Source: Acanthaster planci
Lineage: Eukaryota; Echinodermata; Asteroidea; Valvatida; Acanthasteridae
Reading direction: 5' to 3'
DNA length: 64,000 nucleotides
NCBI RefSeq assembly: GCF_001949145.1
Contig: NW_019091389.1
Coordinates: forward strand, 408,313 to 472,312
In this document: positions 11,802-21,938 of the stretch, piece by piece
How the letters are laid out: each line of letters begins with the position of its first letter
Numbering within the stretch: position 1 is the first letter of the stretch
Translations under genes and position numbers: made by a program
The notes under the pieces: model-generated
The model's database searches: none
Told to the model about the DNA's origin: nothing
The model's input: the letters and a program-made list of their open reading frames with translations, nothing else

Positions 11802-12810
11802 CAAACCACCCCTTTGCATGGTTGTTACTGTGCTGGTGCCAATGCTGTGAGCAGATCTGAAATTTTGAATATATTTAGGTTTCAGTAGTGACCTTTGTCC
11901 AAGTGAGTGTTAAACAAAACTGAACACAAACAGAACTCTGTATCTTCCTCAGCTGTGGTTAATTTTATAATTCCCTCAGTGTTGTCAGCCATATCATTAG
12001 GAAGGCTTTCAAAATTTAGAATGACCCTGCTTCAGTTTAGAAAACAGCAGTTTTAGCTTATGTTGAGGCAACATACAATGCACATGTTTATTAGCATTTT
12101 CTTTCCACTTCGCCTCAGGAAATCAGTCAGTCCACTTCCATCATCTTTCACAAGTAAGAATCAAACATCTGTCCCAAGATTTATTAGAATGGAAGCAGAA
12201 ACCCTTTAGACTTTATTCATGAGTCAGGTGAATTGAAATTGAGAGTAGAATGAAATTTCATGACAAATTGGTACCTGTCTACTCTTCAGATACACAATTG
12301 GTACTCGGTAATAGTTTAACATGGTAAGGAACCATTGAAAGGATGTGGAACACAGTCCCTCTATTTCAAATTTGCAATTAAAGTTTGTGAAACGTACATT
12401 AGTGTCTTAAGCTAGATTCTGAAAAATATTCAAAGGGAGGCTTGGAATGTACAGCGATCATAAAATAGTTTGGTACCATTCCATTCAACAGTTCACAGCT
12501 TATAAAGAGATTCAGGGAATAAGATTAGAATGGGTGCCTCATGAATAAGGTCTATTTTATGGAATCGCTAAGCAGTAAGTTTTGCACACCCAATTGATTT
12601 ACTAAGTTAGACTTGGTCGGCGACCAGTCTGAAGTAGTATACCCCGGACATTTTTGGCTGGCAACCTTTCCTTTGCTAAGCAGATTTTTTTTTGCATCTG
12701 ATTAATGGTAAATTTCTACGCAGCTATGTGGAACTGACCCTCATGCATGCCTGCCTGATATATTATGCATGGATTCATTCAACAGCCATGTACATGTACA
12801 CTGTACGTGC

Positions 12811-13422
12811 TTAACCACTTCCTGCCGGGGGCTCCGGGATCGGAGACGTATGGTTTATATNNNNNNNNNNNNNNNNNNNNNNNNNNNNNNNNNNNNNNNN
12901 NNNNNNNNNNNNNNNNNNNNNNNNNNNNNNNNNNNNNNNNNNNNNNNNNNNNNNNNNNNNNNNNNNNNNNNNNNNNNNNNNNNNNNNNNNNNNNNNNNNN
13001 NNNNNNNNNNNNNNNNNNNNNNNNNNNNNNNNNNNNNNNNNNNNNNNNNNNNNNNNNNNNNNNNNNNNNNNNNNNNNNNNNNNNNNNNNNNNNNNNNNNN
13101 NNNNNNNNNNNNNNNNNNNNNNNNNNNNNNNNNNNNNNNNNNNNNNNNNNNNNNNNNNNNNNNNNNNNNNNNNNNNNNNNNNNNNNNNNNNNNNNNNNNN
13201 NNNNNNNNNNNNNNNNNNNNNNNNNNNNNNNNNNNNNNNNNNNNNNNNNNNNNNNNNNNNNNNNNNNNCTTAGAGTAGTGCCTGAAGATTACTTCGTGCG
13301 GCTATAAACGACCGTTAAATGAAATGATGAATTTTTGAAGGATTTTGGAAATGGAAAAAAATGATAGTCATGCCGGCCCAGCATCATCAACATTGAAAAA
13401 TGCCCCGGCACGAAGTGGTTAA
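12811..13422 (+). mobile_element. TTAA-bounded non-autonomous DNA element, copy 2 (interrupted by assembly gap)
   Basis: Left end TTAACCACTTCCTGCCGGGG (TTAA 12811-12814) and right end CCCCGGCACGAAGTGGTTAA (TTAA 13419-13422) form a clear inverted pair. The right 125 bp, from GTGCGGCTATAAACGACCG onward, is nearly identical to 4402-4527. The middle is unsequenced (N 12861-13268). Repeat collapse is a plausible cause of the gap. Confidence 0.75.
12861..13268. other. Assembly gap (408 N)
   Basis: A run of N lies inside a repeated element. Its true length and content are unknown, and nothing can be annotated within it. Confidence 0.98.
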
Positions 13423-14064
13423 TCTATCTATTTAAACTATGTTAACTTGGTTGCATCTGTTTACTCTCACTGCAGCGGAACCCAGAAAAGGGCAAGATGA
13501 CAGTATATATATTTCGTCAGTATTCCTTTCCTTTCTGGTATTTTATGTATGGGTCAAAAATGGTCCATGCGCATTCAATAATGTTTTTTTGGGGGGGGGT
13601 GCAATTTGAATTCATGTTACACACTTGTGTTTTTTATGGCAGTTCATGGACCTTGTAAGCACAGATTTGGTTTGTAGTGTCTGATCTGCCCAAATCTTGC
13701 TCCAACTCTTTCTGTTTGATGGACTGTCTTGTCTTAACACTATTTGCCCATGTCTGCACAACCGGTGTTTGCTAACCTAAGAGTGCGCAAAAACTAGTGC
13801 CTGTGTTCATCAAGAATTGTACAAAAGGCATGCTCATCACTTACTTTTTTTGCCTCTGTTGTAATGCTGTGCTAAGGGGTTCATATTGCACTTGTAGTGA
13901 ATGTTGGAAGCAACAGCTGCAACCTGTCACTCCATAGAAAAAATTACCCCATTGCTCCATTTGGATTTTTTTTTTTTAAAGAATTTATATACCTGAACTT
14001 GAAAATTTGTCATTTTGGTCTAGTGAACAGCCCATAGGATTGGATTGATAGTACTCTCCTGCAC

Positions 14065-14074
14065 TTTATTTATT
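14065..14074 (-). terminator. Candidate poly(A) signals of RNF180
   Basis: Two overlapping TTTATT words on the + strand give AATAAA twice on the minus strand, about 710 bp past the RNF180 stop. If used, the RNF180 transcript would overlap the longest PPIP5K 3' UTR on the opposite strand. Confidence 0.35.
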
Positions 14075-14422
14075 GCCACAGAAAAATTCTAAAGCAGTCT
14101 TCATTTGTAATAACAGTTAAGCATTAAACTTGACCACCATCAGACATTAGGTAGAAAATTATTGCTTGCTTGCTCCAAACTTCAGTAATGCAACTCAAAA
14201 TCTACACCATTGTACACTAAAAGGCACTTCATGATGGGATATTACATAAGAGGTTAAGCTTTTAACATTACAGTGTAATATTTCATTTTACATATATATA
14301 CTTTTATCAATGTGTTATGTAAAACAGGTTTTTAAAATTTGCTTGACATTACCTGACACATCTTTGGGTATTTTCAAAGAGTTAAGAAAAAACATATTCA
14401 TGTATAGGAGGTATGTTTTCTG

Positions 14423-14428
14423 AATAAA
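14423..14428 (+). terminator. Candidate distal poly(A) signal of PPIP5K
   Basis: This is the only canonical AATAAA I see on the + strand between the PPIP5K stop (11281) and the end of the convergent RNF180 coding region. It implies a 3.1-kb UTR that includes two repeats and the gap. Confidence 0.35.
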
Positions 14429-14783
14429 AGACAAAGATCTTGAAATAGGAATTTGTTATTGATTATCTGTTTGCAATAGAGTACCGAGGTGTGACATCAT
14501 TTTGAACCATGGAATGCATGTGCCTGTTGGATCACGTGCTAGTTCTCACACTAATGCCGTTTACTTACATAACTGTGCATGTGACATCGTCATTTCTGTA
14601 TTCTATAAACCATGTTATATGTTTTACCATTCTCATGCAAAACACTAACATTTATGTGTGCCACATGGTCCTGTATTAAGTTTCTAGAATGCGGGTTCTC
14701 TTTGCAAACATGTCACAAGAAGTCTATAGCTGAGGTTTGTTAAGGCCCGCAATCGACAGGAATTTTTACGCCAGTATTCACAC

Positions 14784-17700
14784 TCAGAAGTAGCTGACCA
14801 TTAGGAGCAGGAAACCGCAGTACAGCACAGTCACAGCCACCATCAGCCCCAGGACTGCGCCCAGCCGCCACCCCATGTTGGCAATCTGCCCCACCATGAC
14901 TCGCTCCTGCCGACCCCACCATCTCCAGTGGTGCAGTCCCCCCCTGTTGTGGCTGGCCAGCATCTGATTGATCCACAGCGTGAGAGAGGCGGGCGTACGG
15001 TGGCCGGGCAGAGGGTAGAATCTGTTGAGTGCTTTCCGTTCGGCCTGTTTGCGGTGTGCTATCAGTCGCGGGAAGGATTCTTCAATTGCTGCTGTCAACT
15101 CTGAAGAAAAACGAAATCACAGTTTAAAATTCTTTGAGGATTTATGTCCATTTAGATGGAACTAAGAATTGCAGTTTTGGTTGGTCCAATGTGTTCTTCC
15201 CTGCATAAAATGCAACATGGTCATGGTCATCACATACAGGTAGTACAGATATTTAATTCTAAAGTTAATTAGTTTTCTATTAAATGAAGACAAAGCAGGA
15301 ACTGAAACCTTGCATCACTCAACTTCACTACGGAACTCTAACTGGTAGAGTCCCAAAACTAAATAATATAAAATAAACATGTCATGATACTCTTGTCAGT
15401 AGACCACACACTGCCATCCACTCAATAAGCTCGGTATACTTTTGGACAGTATACGTCCGCTTTGTGTAGGGCACACTGCTAGTTTGACTATCAGTGCTGT
15501 GCTCAATTCAAGTACGACAGCATCTTTTGGAAAAAATTGCCGAACTCCACTTTTAAAAACTGCACGACTCACTGTTGTCAGGCGTGGTGCTTTGTATGCT
15601 CGTTCGGCAGAGTGGGCAGGGTGTGGTGAATGTCATCTGGGTGGTGCAGGCCAGGCGACGCAGGCAGGGCTCACAGAAGACATGCCGGCAGGGCAGGCAG
15701 TGGTGGGGGTTGAGGTAGAGGTCCAGACAGACAGGGCAGGTCAAAGCCTCGCGGACCGACGCACTGGACAGAGAGGTGTCCAGGAGGGCCGAGATCTTGG
15801 CGGGGTCACAGTCGAGCATCTGATCCGGGGTAAAACCAAAACACAGAGAAGTCAACTCGGGCACAAAAGACGGTAACTTTTAATCGAAGCAGTGTCCTGT
15901 GCCCAAGAGCGGTAGATCTGTGGCAATGAATGGGATGATGATGATGGGGAAAAATTCTTGTGAAATTTCCGAAATGTTGGCAATTTAACGAGAAAAAGGC
16001 AGAAGGAGGCTATATAATGACGGAGCAAAAATCAAAGTAAATAATTTGTACATACCCTACACATTTATGTCCATTCCGAGTGGCTTGCACTATTAATTTT
16101 CTGTGCAATACAAATTTACAAGAGTTGTATTTATTCACTATACCCCTCTTTTCACCACACTGGTAAATACTAATTTCACTGTTACAATAAGTCACATTTG
16201 GACATGGACGTTTAATTACTTTTTATTACTAAAAATTGAGGGAGACGATACCATGATTTATCCCCCCTTCCCAAAAGTTGAGGGATGTACTCTTCACATG
16301 TCCTGAAGGACTCATTCCACTGTCTGTTTCAAGTAAGTGAAAGCCAGTAACCAGTAGCCACACTCTGTCCAAACAGGGTCCAATAAAGACCATAAAATGT
16401 TGTTGCCGAGAAAAACATTCTTTACTTACTTACTTTTTACTTCACTTAATGTGAGGAATACAAGGTAATGCACATGAAGTTGATGGATGGAGACCCCCAA
16501 GAAGCACAGCTCATCAAGTACTGGCCCCATGTATGCACATTTACAAACATTATCACAAATTAATTAGAAGAAGTAAATAAACAGATGTGTGCACGAGGGT
16601 ATTTCCCGTCTACCAACTCCACAAAACAGACACTTTATTTGCAGTAAAAATATTACCAAGAGCTGCAATGTTTTGTAGAACAACAAACATAAGCTAAACA
16701 CAGGGTGGGGCATGCTGCCCGCGAGCAGTGCTCTACCAGTCTGTGCTTGGTACGAGACTCCTCTGAGTAACATTTCCACCATGCAGTTTGGTGTATTTGG
16801 GCCCTGGTTGATTACATTTCATACCTCCTCCTCTGCGAGTAGTGCTCGTTCTTCCACCTCCTTCTCCTCCTTCCACCGCTCCCGCCTCCGCAGTTTCCTC
16901 CGGGCACTCTTCCTCTTGTTCCTCTCTCGTCGCTGCGCTCTCAGGACGGCTCGCTGGAGGCGGGCAGACACGCCCTGGCTGTCATTGTGGTTACTGTCCT
17001 GGCTTGCCCATGCCCCATCTGTATTCTCTGGTATTGGCAAAGCAAGACACGAACTGATTAGATTGGACCAGTGATGAAAGAGCAGGCTTATGGTTAATAT
17101 GGGAACCGAAATTACTACACCTCATAAATATTCATGAGGACATTTTAGCACATCATTGGCCAATTTTCCGAGTGTCCAGGAAACAGAAGTGATACTTGGC
17201 CAGATGATTTCACACCGGTGAGTATCCAGCTTTCTGCCGTGGGGTATTTTTTTCTGGTAGCACCAAAAATTCCCCCGGAACCCACCTCATAGACATATAG
17301 TCTGTGACAGGTAATTTTAACAGAAACAGTCTCTTGTAGTTCTTGCCAGACACATGGAACTCTTAGCTCAGAAACAAATTGTACGTTGGCCTTGCATGCC
17401 TTGTTTTGTCAGTTTGCTCATGAATAATTTTATGAGGTTTAAAACAAATACAGCATGGTTTATTTCGCTGTCAGCCTGACTACCTCCCGACTCTTCACGT
17501 CAGAAGGTTTTCACGCTTACTCACAACTCAGGACTGGTGCATCCCTTCAAACCATGCTGTATTAGTATACTACAGCCCACCCCCATAAAAAAGATCATGG
17601 AGAAATGTCCAACTGATGAGTGGAAGGAAAAACAAACAGAGTAACATTTCCTGCTCATGTTTAATTGACATACATGTTAATGATAAAAACATGAATCTGT

Positions 17701-20105
17701 CAAAATCCACTCCTAAATCTGGCAGTATTTTGAAGAAATCTGGACTGTTATAACTTTACAAGGGGGTTTGATGATATGTCGGAGAGCTACTGCATGGTGA
17801 TGATGTGGACAGATGCTGAAAGGCACAGAGATTAGGGGAATGAAGCAAAGAGTCATAGTGACTGTTGTCATGGTTACCATCCTGCTGCTCGTCTGTGTCC
17901 GTCTCACCCTCCAGCTGATTAATGTTGTTGCTCCTCCTCTTGGTACTTGGTGACGTCCCGTCCCTGTCCCGATCAAGGTCCGACAAAAGTTCATCAAGGA
18001 CGCCTTGCCAAGTTTCGGGCAATGGAGTGTTCAGGGTATCCGTTAAACCACTGCTGGCCTGTTCTGAAACACTGCCCTCATCTGAATGCTGTAGGTTGAA
18101 TGATTGTCGTTGAGCAGCTTGGGCATTTCTGACTGGTTGTTTGTTGAACAAATCCTCGCTATACAGACACAAAGAAGTGCTCTGGTTTGACTGTTGTGAC
18201 TGAACTATCCTTCCAGTTACTTCTTCATCTGAAAATTTATCAGTTTTCATTGTACTAGGGTCGCTTTGTGTGTCACTGTCATTTAACATAGTCACATCAC
18301 AAAGTGCATGCCCTGTTCTGCTGCGCTTTGCCATAGATACATCATGCTCTGGAGTACAGAAACCAAACTGTATAATCTCATCAACCGAGCTAGTGCCTGG
18401 AGTGCAGGGTGCATACTCAGCATTAGTACACGTATTTCCATTGCTGGGTTTTGGCCCTATGTGACTGTTTCCAAGGGTCTTCTCGGAAAATGGTGGGCCA
18501 TCCCTGCACAGTGCTGTCCTGAGTGCTGACCGGTTAACTGGAACTCTTAAAGTTGCTCTTACTTCACAATTCATACGATTGTTTGGGGTGCGAAGTGCCT
18601 CAATCGCTAATTCGGAATTTCTTGATGCTGGCTCAAAGTTTGATGTATTTATGGCTCCTTTGAAAGATGTTAGTTTATGCTTTTTGGAATAATCCTCAGC
18701 TACAGAATTCACGCTATTCTCGTGGCACAGATCTTGGTCAGCATTTACCGATGTGTCAGACAATGATCTGGCCTCTAACTTGACCCTATTGAAATGGTGA
18801 TGACCCTTTGGCAGAGCACTGCCACCGTTCTCTCTGAGATGGTCACTGCCAGTTGTCACGGCAACTGTCTCCAGGGTGCTCACTGGAGAAGCTGCTGCCT
18901 TTTGACCTTTGACCTGTGATTGGTTCGCCCTCCTCAGATATGCTAACATGGCCTGGGATGCCTCTCGGTCGACTCGGCTGCCGATGATGTGAATGCAGGA
19001 CCTGGCCTGACGCCGATCAGCAGAGCGCCTACTGCTGGGGGTCAAGAAATCAAATGACCCCAGGCGACCCCTGCACTTGGGACAAGCAAGCTTTCCCTTG
19101 GTCCACCGGGCCTGTGCAGAATTAAAGCAAAGAGCTACATTAAATGACTATTGTTTGATATAACACACAACATGCATGCAATATGAACCCTACTCCAGTT
19201 TATGCAAAAACCTATGGAAAATAAACTTTTTTACGCTTTGTATGACTTTTTGCATAATTTGTATTCTAAAGCAACGCATCATCAAAGCTGATATGCCAGA
19301 AACTGAATTGCACCATCACTGTGTAAATTACAATAAAAGTTTCTCAACAGACAATTTTGTCCAGTTTTTGGGTGCGATTCATCAATTATTCACTGATTTT
19401 GTATTTCATCCATTGCAAAGAGAAAATAGATTCTGCCAGCACACATAGAACATGACAGATGGCACACACTAAAGCACTAAACCAATTGGCCAGCCTGAAA
19501 GCAACAATATAGAGCAAGATTGAATGATCACTATGCTTATATAGTTTGACCACTGTCACCCAAACGATGGGTGATTTGTCCCATTTAATCAACAACTAAG
19601 CCCTGGGGCATGGTCTCACCGCTGGTTATCAACAACTGATTTAATTCATCAGCATTGGGGGAAACCGTCATCGCCATGGCGTGTACATGCCATCAAAGTT
19701 GCAGCCAATGGCAAAAATGTGAGTAATGATGAGATTTTACAGAATAGATTGACTAGGCTGATTCCAGTGTGACTGTATTGTGTGTGTGTGGTTTTAAACA
19801 GTTGCCCGATGGTCAAACTATAGTCTGTGCCTGGCTTGCCAAATAGTTGGGACTGCTGCTCTGGTGTTGGGGTGCAACATCCGCGTGAATACCTCTCCAA
19901 TCGCACTCTGAATCCATGGTGGTATGGCATCATTGCTGATATACCACAGTGCACAATCAGATCTTGACTGATTCCCATGAAGCTGCGGTGTTGCTATGCC
20001 ATCTGGCAGGGCAGATTGAAGAACATTGGCAGCACTGAATAGAAACTGTCGACAGCGACGACACTTGAAAGATGGATTGTCTTTTAGGTCTGCTGATGAA
20101 GCCAT
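14784..20105 (-). CDS. RNF180: RNF180-like RING-type E3 ubiquitin ligase, membrane anchored
   Basis: RNF180 (Rines) is a tail-anchored E3 ligase of internal membranes; vertebrate targets include monoamine oxidase A and ZIC2. Exons in reading order: 20105-19893, 19111-17760, 17053-16825, 15819-15573, 15100-14784 (stop 14786-14784). Phases join throughout and give 785 aa, against about 592 in human. Visible parts are an N-terminal CxxC (C15, C18), the conserved W..GKL.CPKC.GRLG block at residues 74-88 (exon border exactly before it), a long Ser/Thr/Asn-rich linker (about 100-520), a basic RNKRKSARRKLRRRERW block in exon 3, and a C3HC4 RING with C626, C629, C642, H644, C647, C650, C666, C669. 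A hydrophobic C-terminal segment follows at 756-785. The ATG at 20105 has a good context (AAAACATGG) and aligns with the vertebrate start region. The exon 2/3 junction is the least certain border: donor GTAAAG at 17759 and acceptor at 17054 were chosen because they are the phase-consistent pair. The extra length lies in the linker. Confidence 0.9.
15101..16824 (-). other. RNF180 introns around the RING exon
   Basis: These are two introns, 15101-15572 (GTGAGT donor, CTTCAG acceptor) and 15820-16824 (GTATGA donor, GATCAG acceptor), read on the minus strand. I see no other exon, RNA gene or repeat in them. An upstream extension of the RING frame into 15820-15864 reads as intron. Confidence 0.6.
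17054..17759 (-). other. RNF180 intron 2
   Basis: About 706 bp between the large linker exon and the basic-region exon, with phase 2 on both sides. Another acceptor, CCAG at 17028-17031, was rejected: it starts in the wrong phase for this donor, and with the next upstream GT it would create TAG. Confidence 0.5.
19112..19892 (-). other. RNF180 intron 1
   Basis: Phase-0 intron with donor GTATTC after Glu71 and acceptor GCACAG. It contains an inverted-repeat element (19540-19822). No coding sequence is visible. Confidence 0.65.
19540..19822. repeat. MITE-like element with TATAGTTTGACCA ends
   Basis: TATAGTTTGACCA at 19540-19552 is matched by its exact complement at 19810-19822, a 13-bp perfect terminal inverted repeat with TA at the tips. 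The 283-bp interior is non-coding. The terminus shares some letters with the Tigger ends (TATAGTCAAACC), so a Tc1-mariner-type MITE is possible. It lies inside RNF180 intron 1. Confidence 0.5.
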
Positions 20106-20715
20106 GTTTTCCAGAAGCTCAGATCGAGTGGTAGCCTAGCCTGTGCTCTGTTGAGAAATGCATGCAGAGCACACTCGGGGGTACACATTCAGTTGGAGGG
20201 TCACCATTGTTCTCGGTGAGGCAGCTTGACCAATTAAAAGGTGGGCTCTATCATTTTCTCTTTCATTCCCTCTCGCCGTCAAATGAAAGCTACATTTTAA
20301 TTGGTCGAACTGCACATCAATGCTAGTGACCAACTACAGTACAGCTTTGATTTTATGGTGCAGGTTTGAAACCCTCATCAGATTGCATATTGCAGGAAAT
20401 GGTCATTTCAGAAATATCCCGACTGTGTAGTATAGTGGAAATGTAGGGGACGTGCCCCCCTCCCACAAATTCCCACAGTTCACGATTTTGTAGATAATTT
20501 TGCCATCTGCCTATAGCCTACAGTTTCTGACTCACAGTTCTGAGACTGTTTCGAAAGGGAACTTAAGTTGGAGATTTTATGCAGAATCGACAACCTGTGC
20601 AGAGCAATAGGGTGATCGTGCAGATCGGCCAATCATGGGTGCGTAATACTAACATGGTTACGAGCCTAGGATTAATTCATACCATTATGCACCATGTAGA
20701 CTATACATAGTGCAA
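20106..20715 (-). promoter_or_regulatory. RNF180 upstream region (5' UTR/promoter, approximate)
   Basis: This sequence lies directly upstream of the RNF180 ATG. No TATA box at a convincing distance and no CpG cluster is seen, so the transcription start cannot be placed. It contains an inverted repeat at 20221-20313 (separate entry). Extent is arbitrary. Confidence 0.3.
20221..20313. repeat. Inverted repeat upstream of RNF180 ATG
   Basis: GCAGCTTGACCAATTAAAAG at 20221 faces its near complement at 20293-20313 (reverse complement GCAGTTCGACCAATTAAAAT); arms are about 33-36 bp with a short centre containing CTCTTTCATTCCCTCTCGCC. It starts 116 bp before the start codon, so it could fold in the 5' UTR or be a small MITE. 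Confidence 0.6.
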
Positions 20716-21130
20716 TGTCTGATATGCATGCAAGGTTTGAACTTCGACGAATCTCTTTGCGTGACGGATATTATATTACGGGGCAAAATATATCATCGTA
20801 TCAAAATGCTAAGATGAAAAACTTGGAAATAATTCCATATAGGCCGATGGCAATGCCAATGGATGCCACTTATTTTTCCCAGCAGCGACCTACAAATATT
20901 ACAGCCAGCTGAAACTTTTGCATACCACCATGGAGGAAGGAACACATACCACTGAGGAAGGGGCTAAAATGTTGCATCCTGACTCCACTTTTCTCATCAT
21001 ATATCATCTCAATAAAGTCAGTCATTTATGCTAGAAAGACACGAATTCTGAATGCATGGTCCTACAGGTAAATTTAGCAGGGAAAATATCAAAGTTTGAT
21101 CACCTGAATATGTAGATATATGCCCATAAT

Positions 21131-21286
21131 TAAGCCTTATCGCAAATACTGCATGGGGGATTTTACACAATGGTAGAAAGGCATAGCGGGAAGGAAAAAG
21201 GAGCAAACATTGCCCCCTTTTTCCTTCCCACAATGCCATTCTACCATTGTGCAAAATCATCCATGCAGTATTTGCAATAAGGCTTA
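21131..21286. repeat. 156-bp foldback element
   Basis: Left arm TAAGCCTTATCGCAAATACT is mirrored by the complement of TAAGCCTTATTGCAAATACT at the right. Arms are about 75 bp with few mismatches (shared ATTTTACACAATGGTAGAA, GGAAGGAAAAAGG), leaving almost no loop. It has no coding capacity and lies between RNF180 and the candidate Myo1b first exon. Confidence 0.7.
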
Positions 21287-21549
21287 TACTGTTATAGCCT
21301 ATGTTGGCCTATGTACCTTAGTCCATGCTTAGCCTTAGCCTAACGTTAGGCCGCCAATTCAGAAAACTGAATTTTTCAAACCATGCAGTCAGTTTGTTGT
21401 GCACAGGGTGTCAAGTGGCGTCCATATTTGGAATTCTTTCCAAAACCTTTCCGTGAAACACTCTTGATGTGGCACTTGCAAAATCTTCTGGACAAACGCC
21501 ATTCCGTGTTCGTCACGTGAGAATCGCCCAGCAGCTGGAATGTATATGT

Positions 21550-21938
21550 ATGTACGTATACGCGTTGATTATATTTTTTGGTGGCAGCTGTTCGCAGGTT
21601 TTTAATAGTGCGCCCTCTCATGCCGCGTGGACTGAAATTGGCCAAAGACTGGTTCCGGCTTCAAATGCAACAGATGCAAACGATAATTGATGGGAAACCA
21701 TTACCACATGTATTCCGAAGGGAACACACCTGCACGCACGGACGTGACAGCGCGCGCTACCGGTATAGGCGACTCGGTGTACTCACATCATATCACGCTG
21801 GGTGCGGACCAAATGTTGGAAAACGGTTCAAAATAGTAGCTATCTTGAGCTTTGGTGAAGGATAACGCAGTGTAGAACGGCCTGTTTTACTTCAAGGAAG
21901 CGAAAAATTTCCAGCCCTTAAAAACGCCGCAAAATACG
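21550..21938 (+). promoter_or_regulatory. Candidate CpG-rich promoter and 5' non-coding exon of Myo1b
   Basis: CpG dinucleotides are much more frequent here than in the neighbouring AT-rich DNA (for example GACAGCGCGCGCTACCGG and AAAAACGCCGCAAAATACG). The stretch ends in an ideal donor, ACG|GTAAGTTTG, at 21938/21939. The Myo1b coding start is in an exon that opens with 100 non-coding bases after an acceptor (35869/35870), so an upstream non-coding exon must exist. This is the best candidate in the window, but the link is inferred; the exon could also be further upstream or serve an unseen transcript. Confidence 0.4.

Larger units (their letters stand above)
11282..14428 (+). other. Probable PPIP5K 3' UTR and downstream DNA
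   Basis: No coding signal follows the stop codon. Possible poly(A) signals are ATTAAA at 11685-11690 and the canonical AATAAA at 14423-14428, so the UTR could be about 0.4 or 3.1 kb. The stretch contains two TTAA-bounded elements and the 408-N gap. The first 300 bases (11282-11580) have no repeat and are most securely UTR. Confidence 0.4.

Noticed and set aside
12765-13307. Long open frames of 169-180 codons
   Set aside because: Almost entirely composed of unknown residues from the N gap.
16819-17053. Acceptor at CCAG (17028-17031) for RNF180 exon 3
   Set aside because: Phase does not agree with the strong GTAAAG donor, and the alternative donor makes a TAG stop; the acceptor at 17054 fits.
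21578-21865. 95-codon frame in the CpG-rich stretch
   Set aside because: Probably chance openness in GC-richer promoter or 5' UTR DNA; no homology recognised. It could be an upstream ORF only if transcribed.
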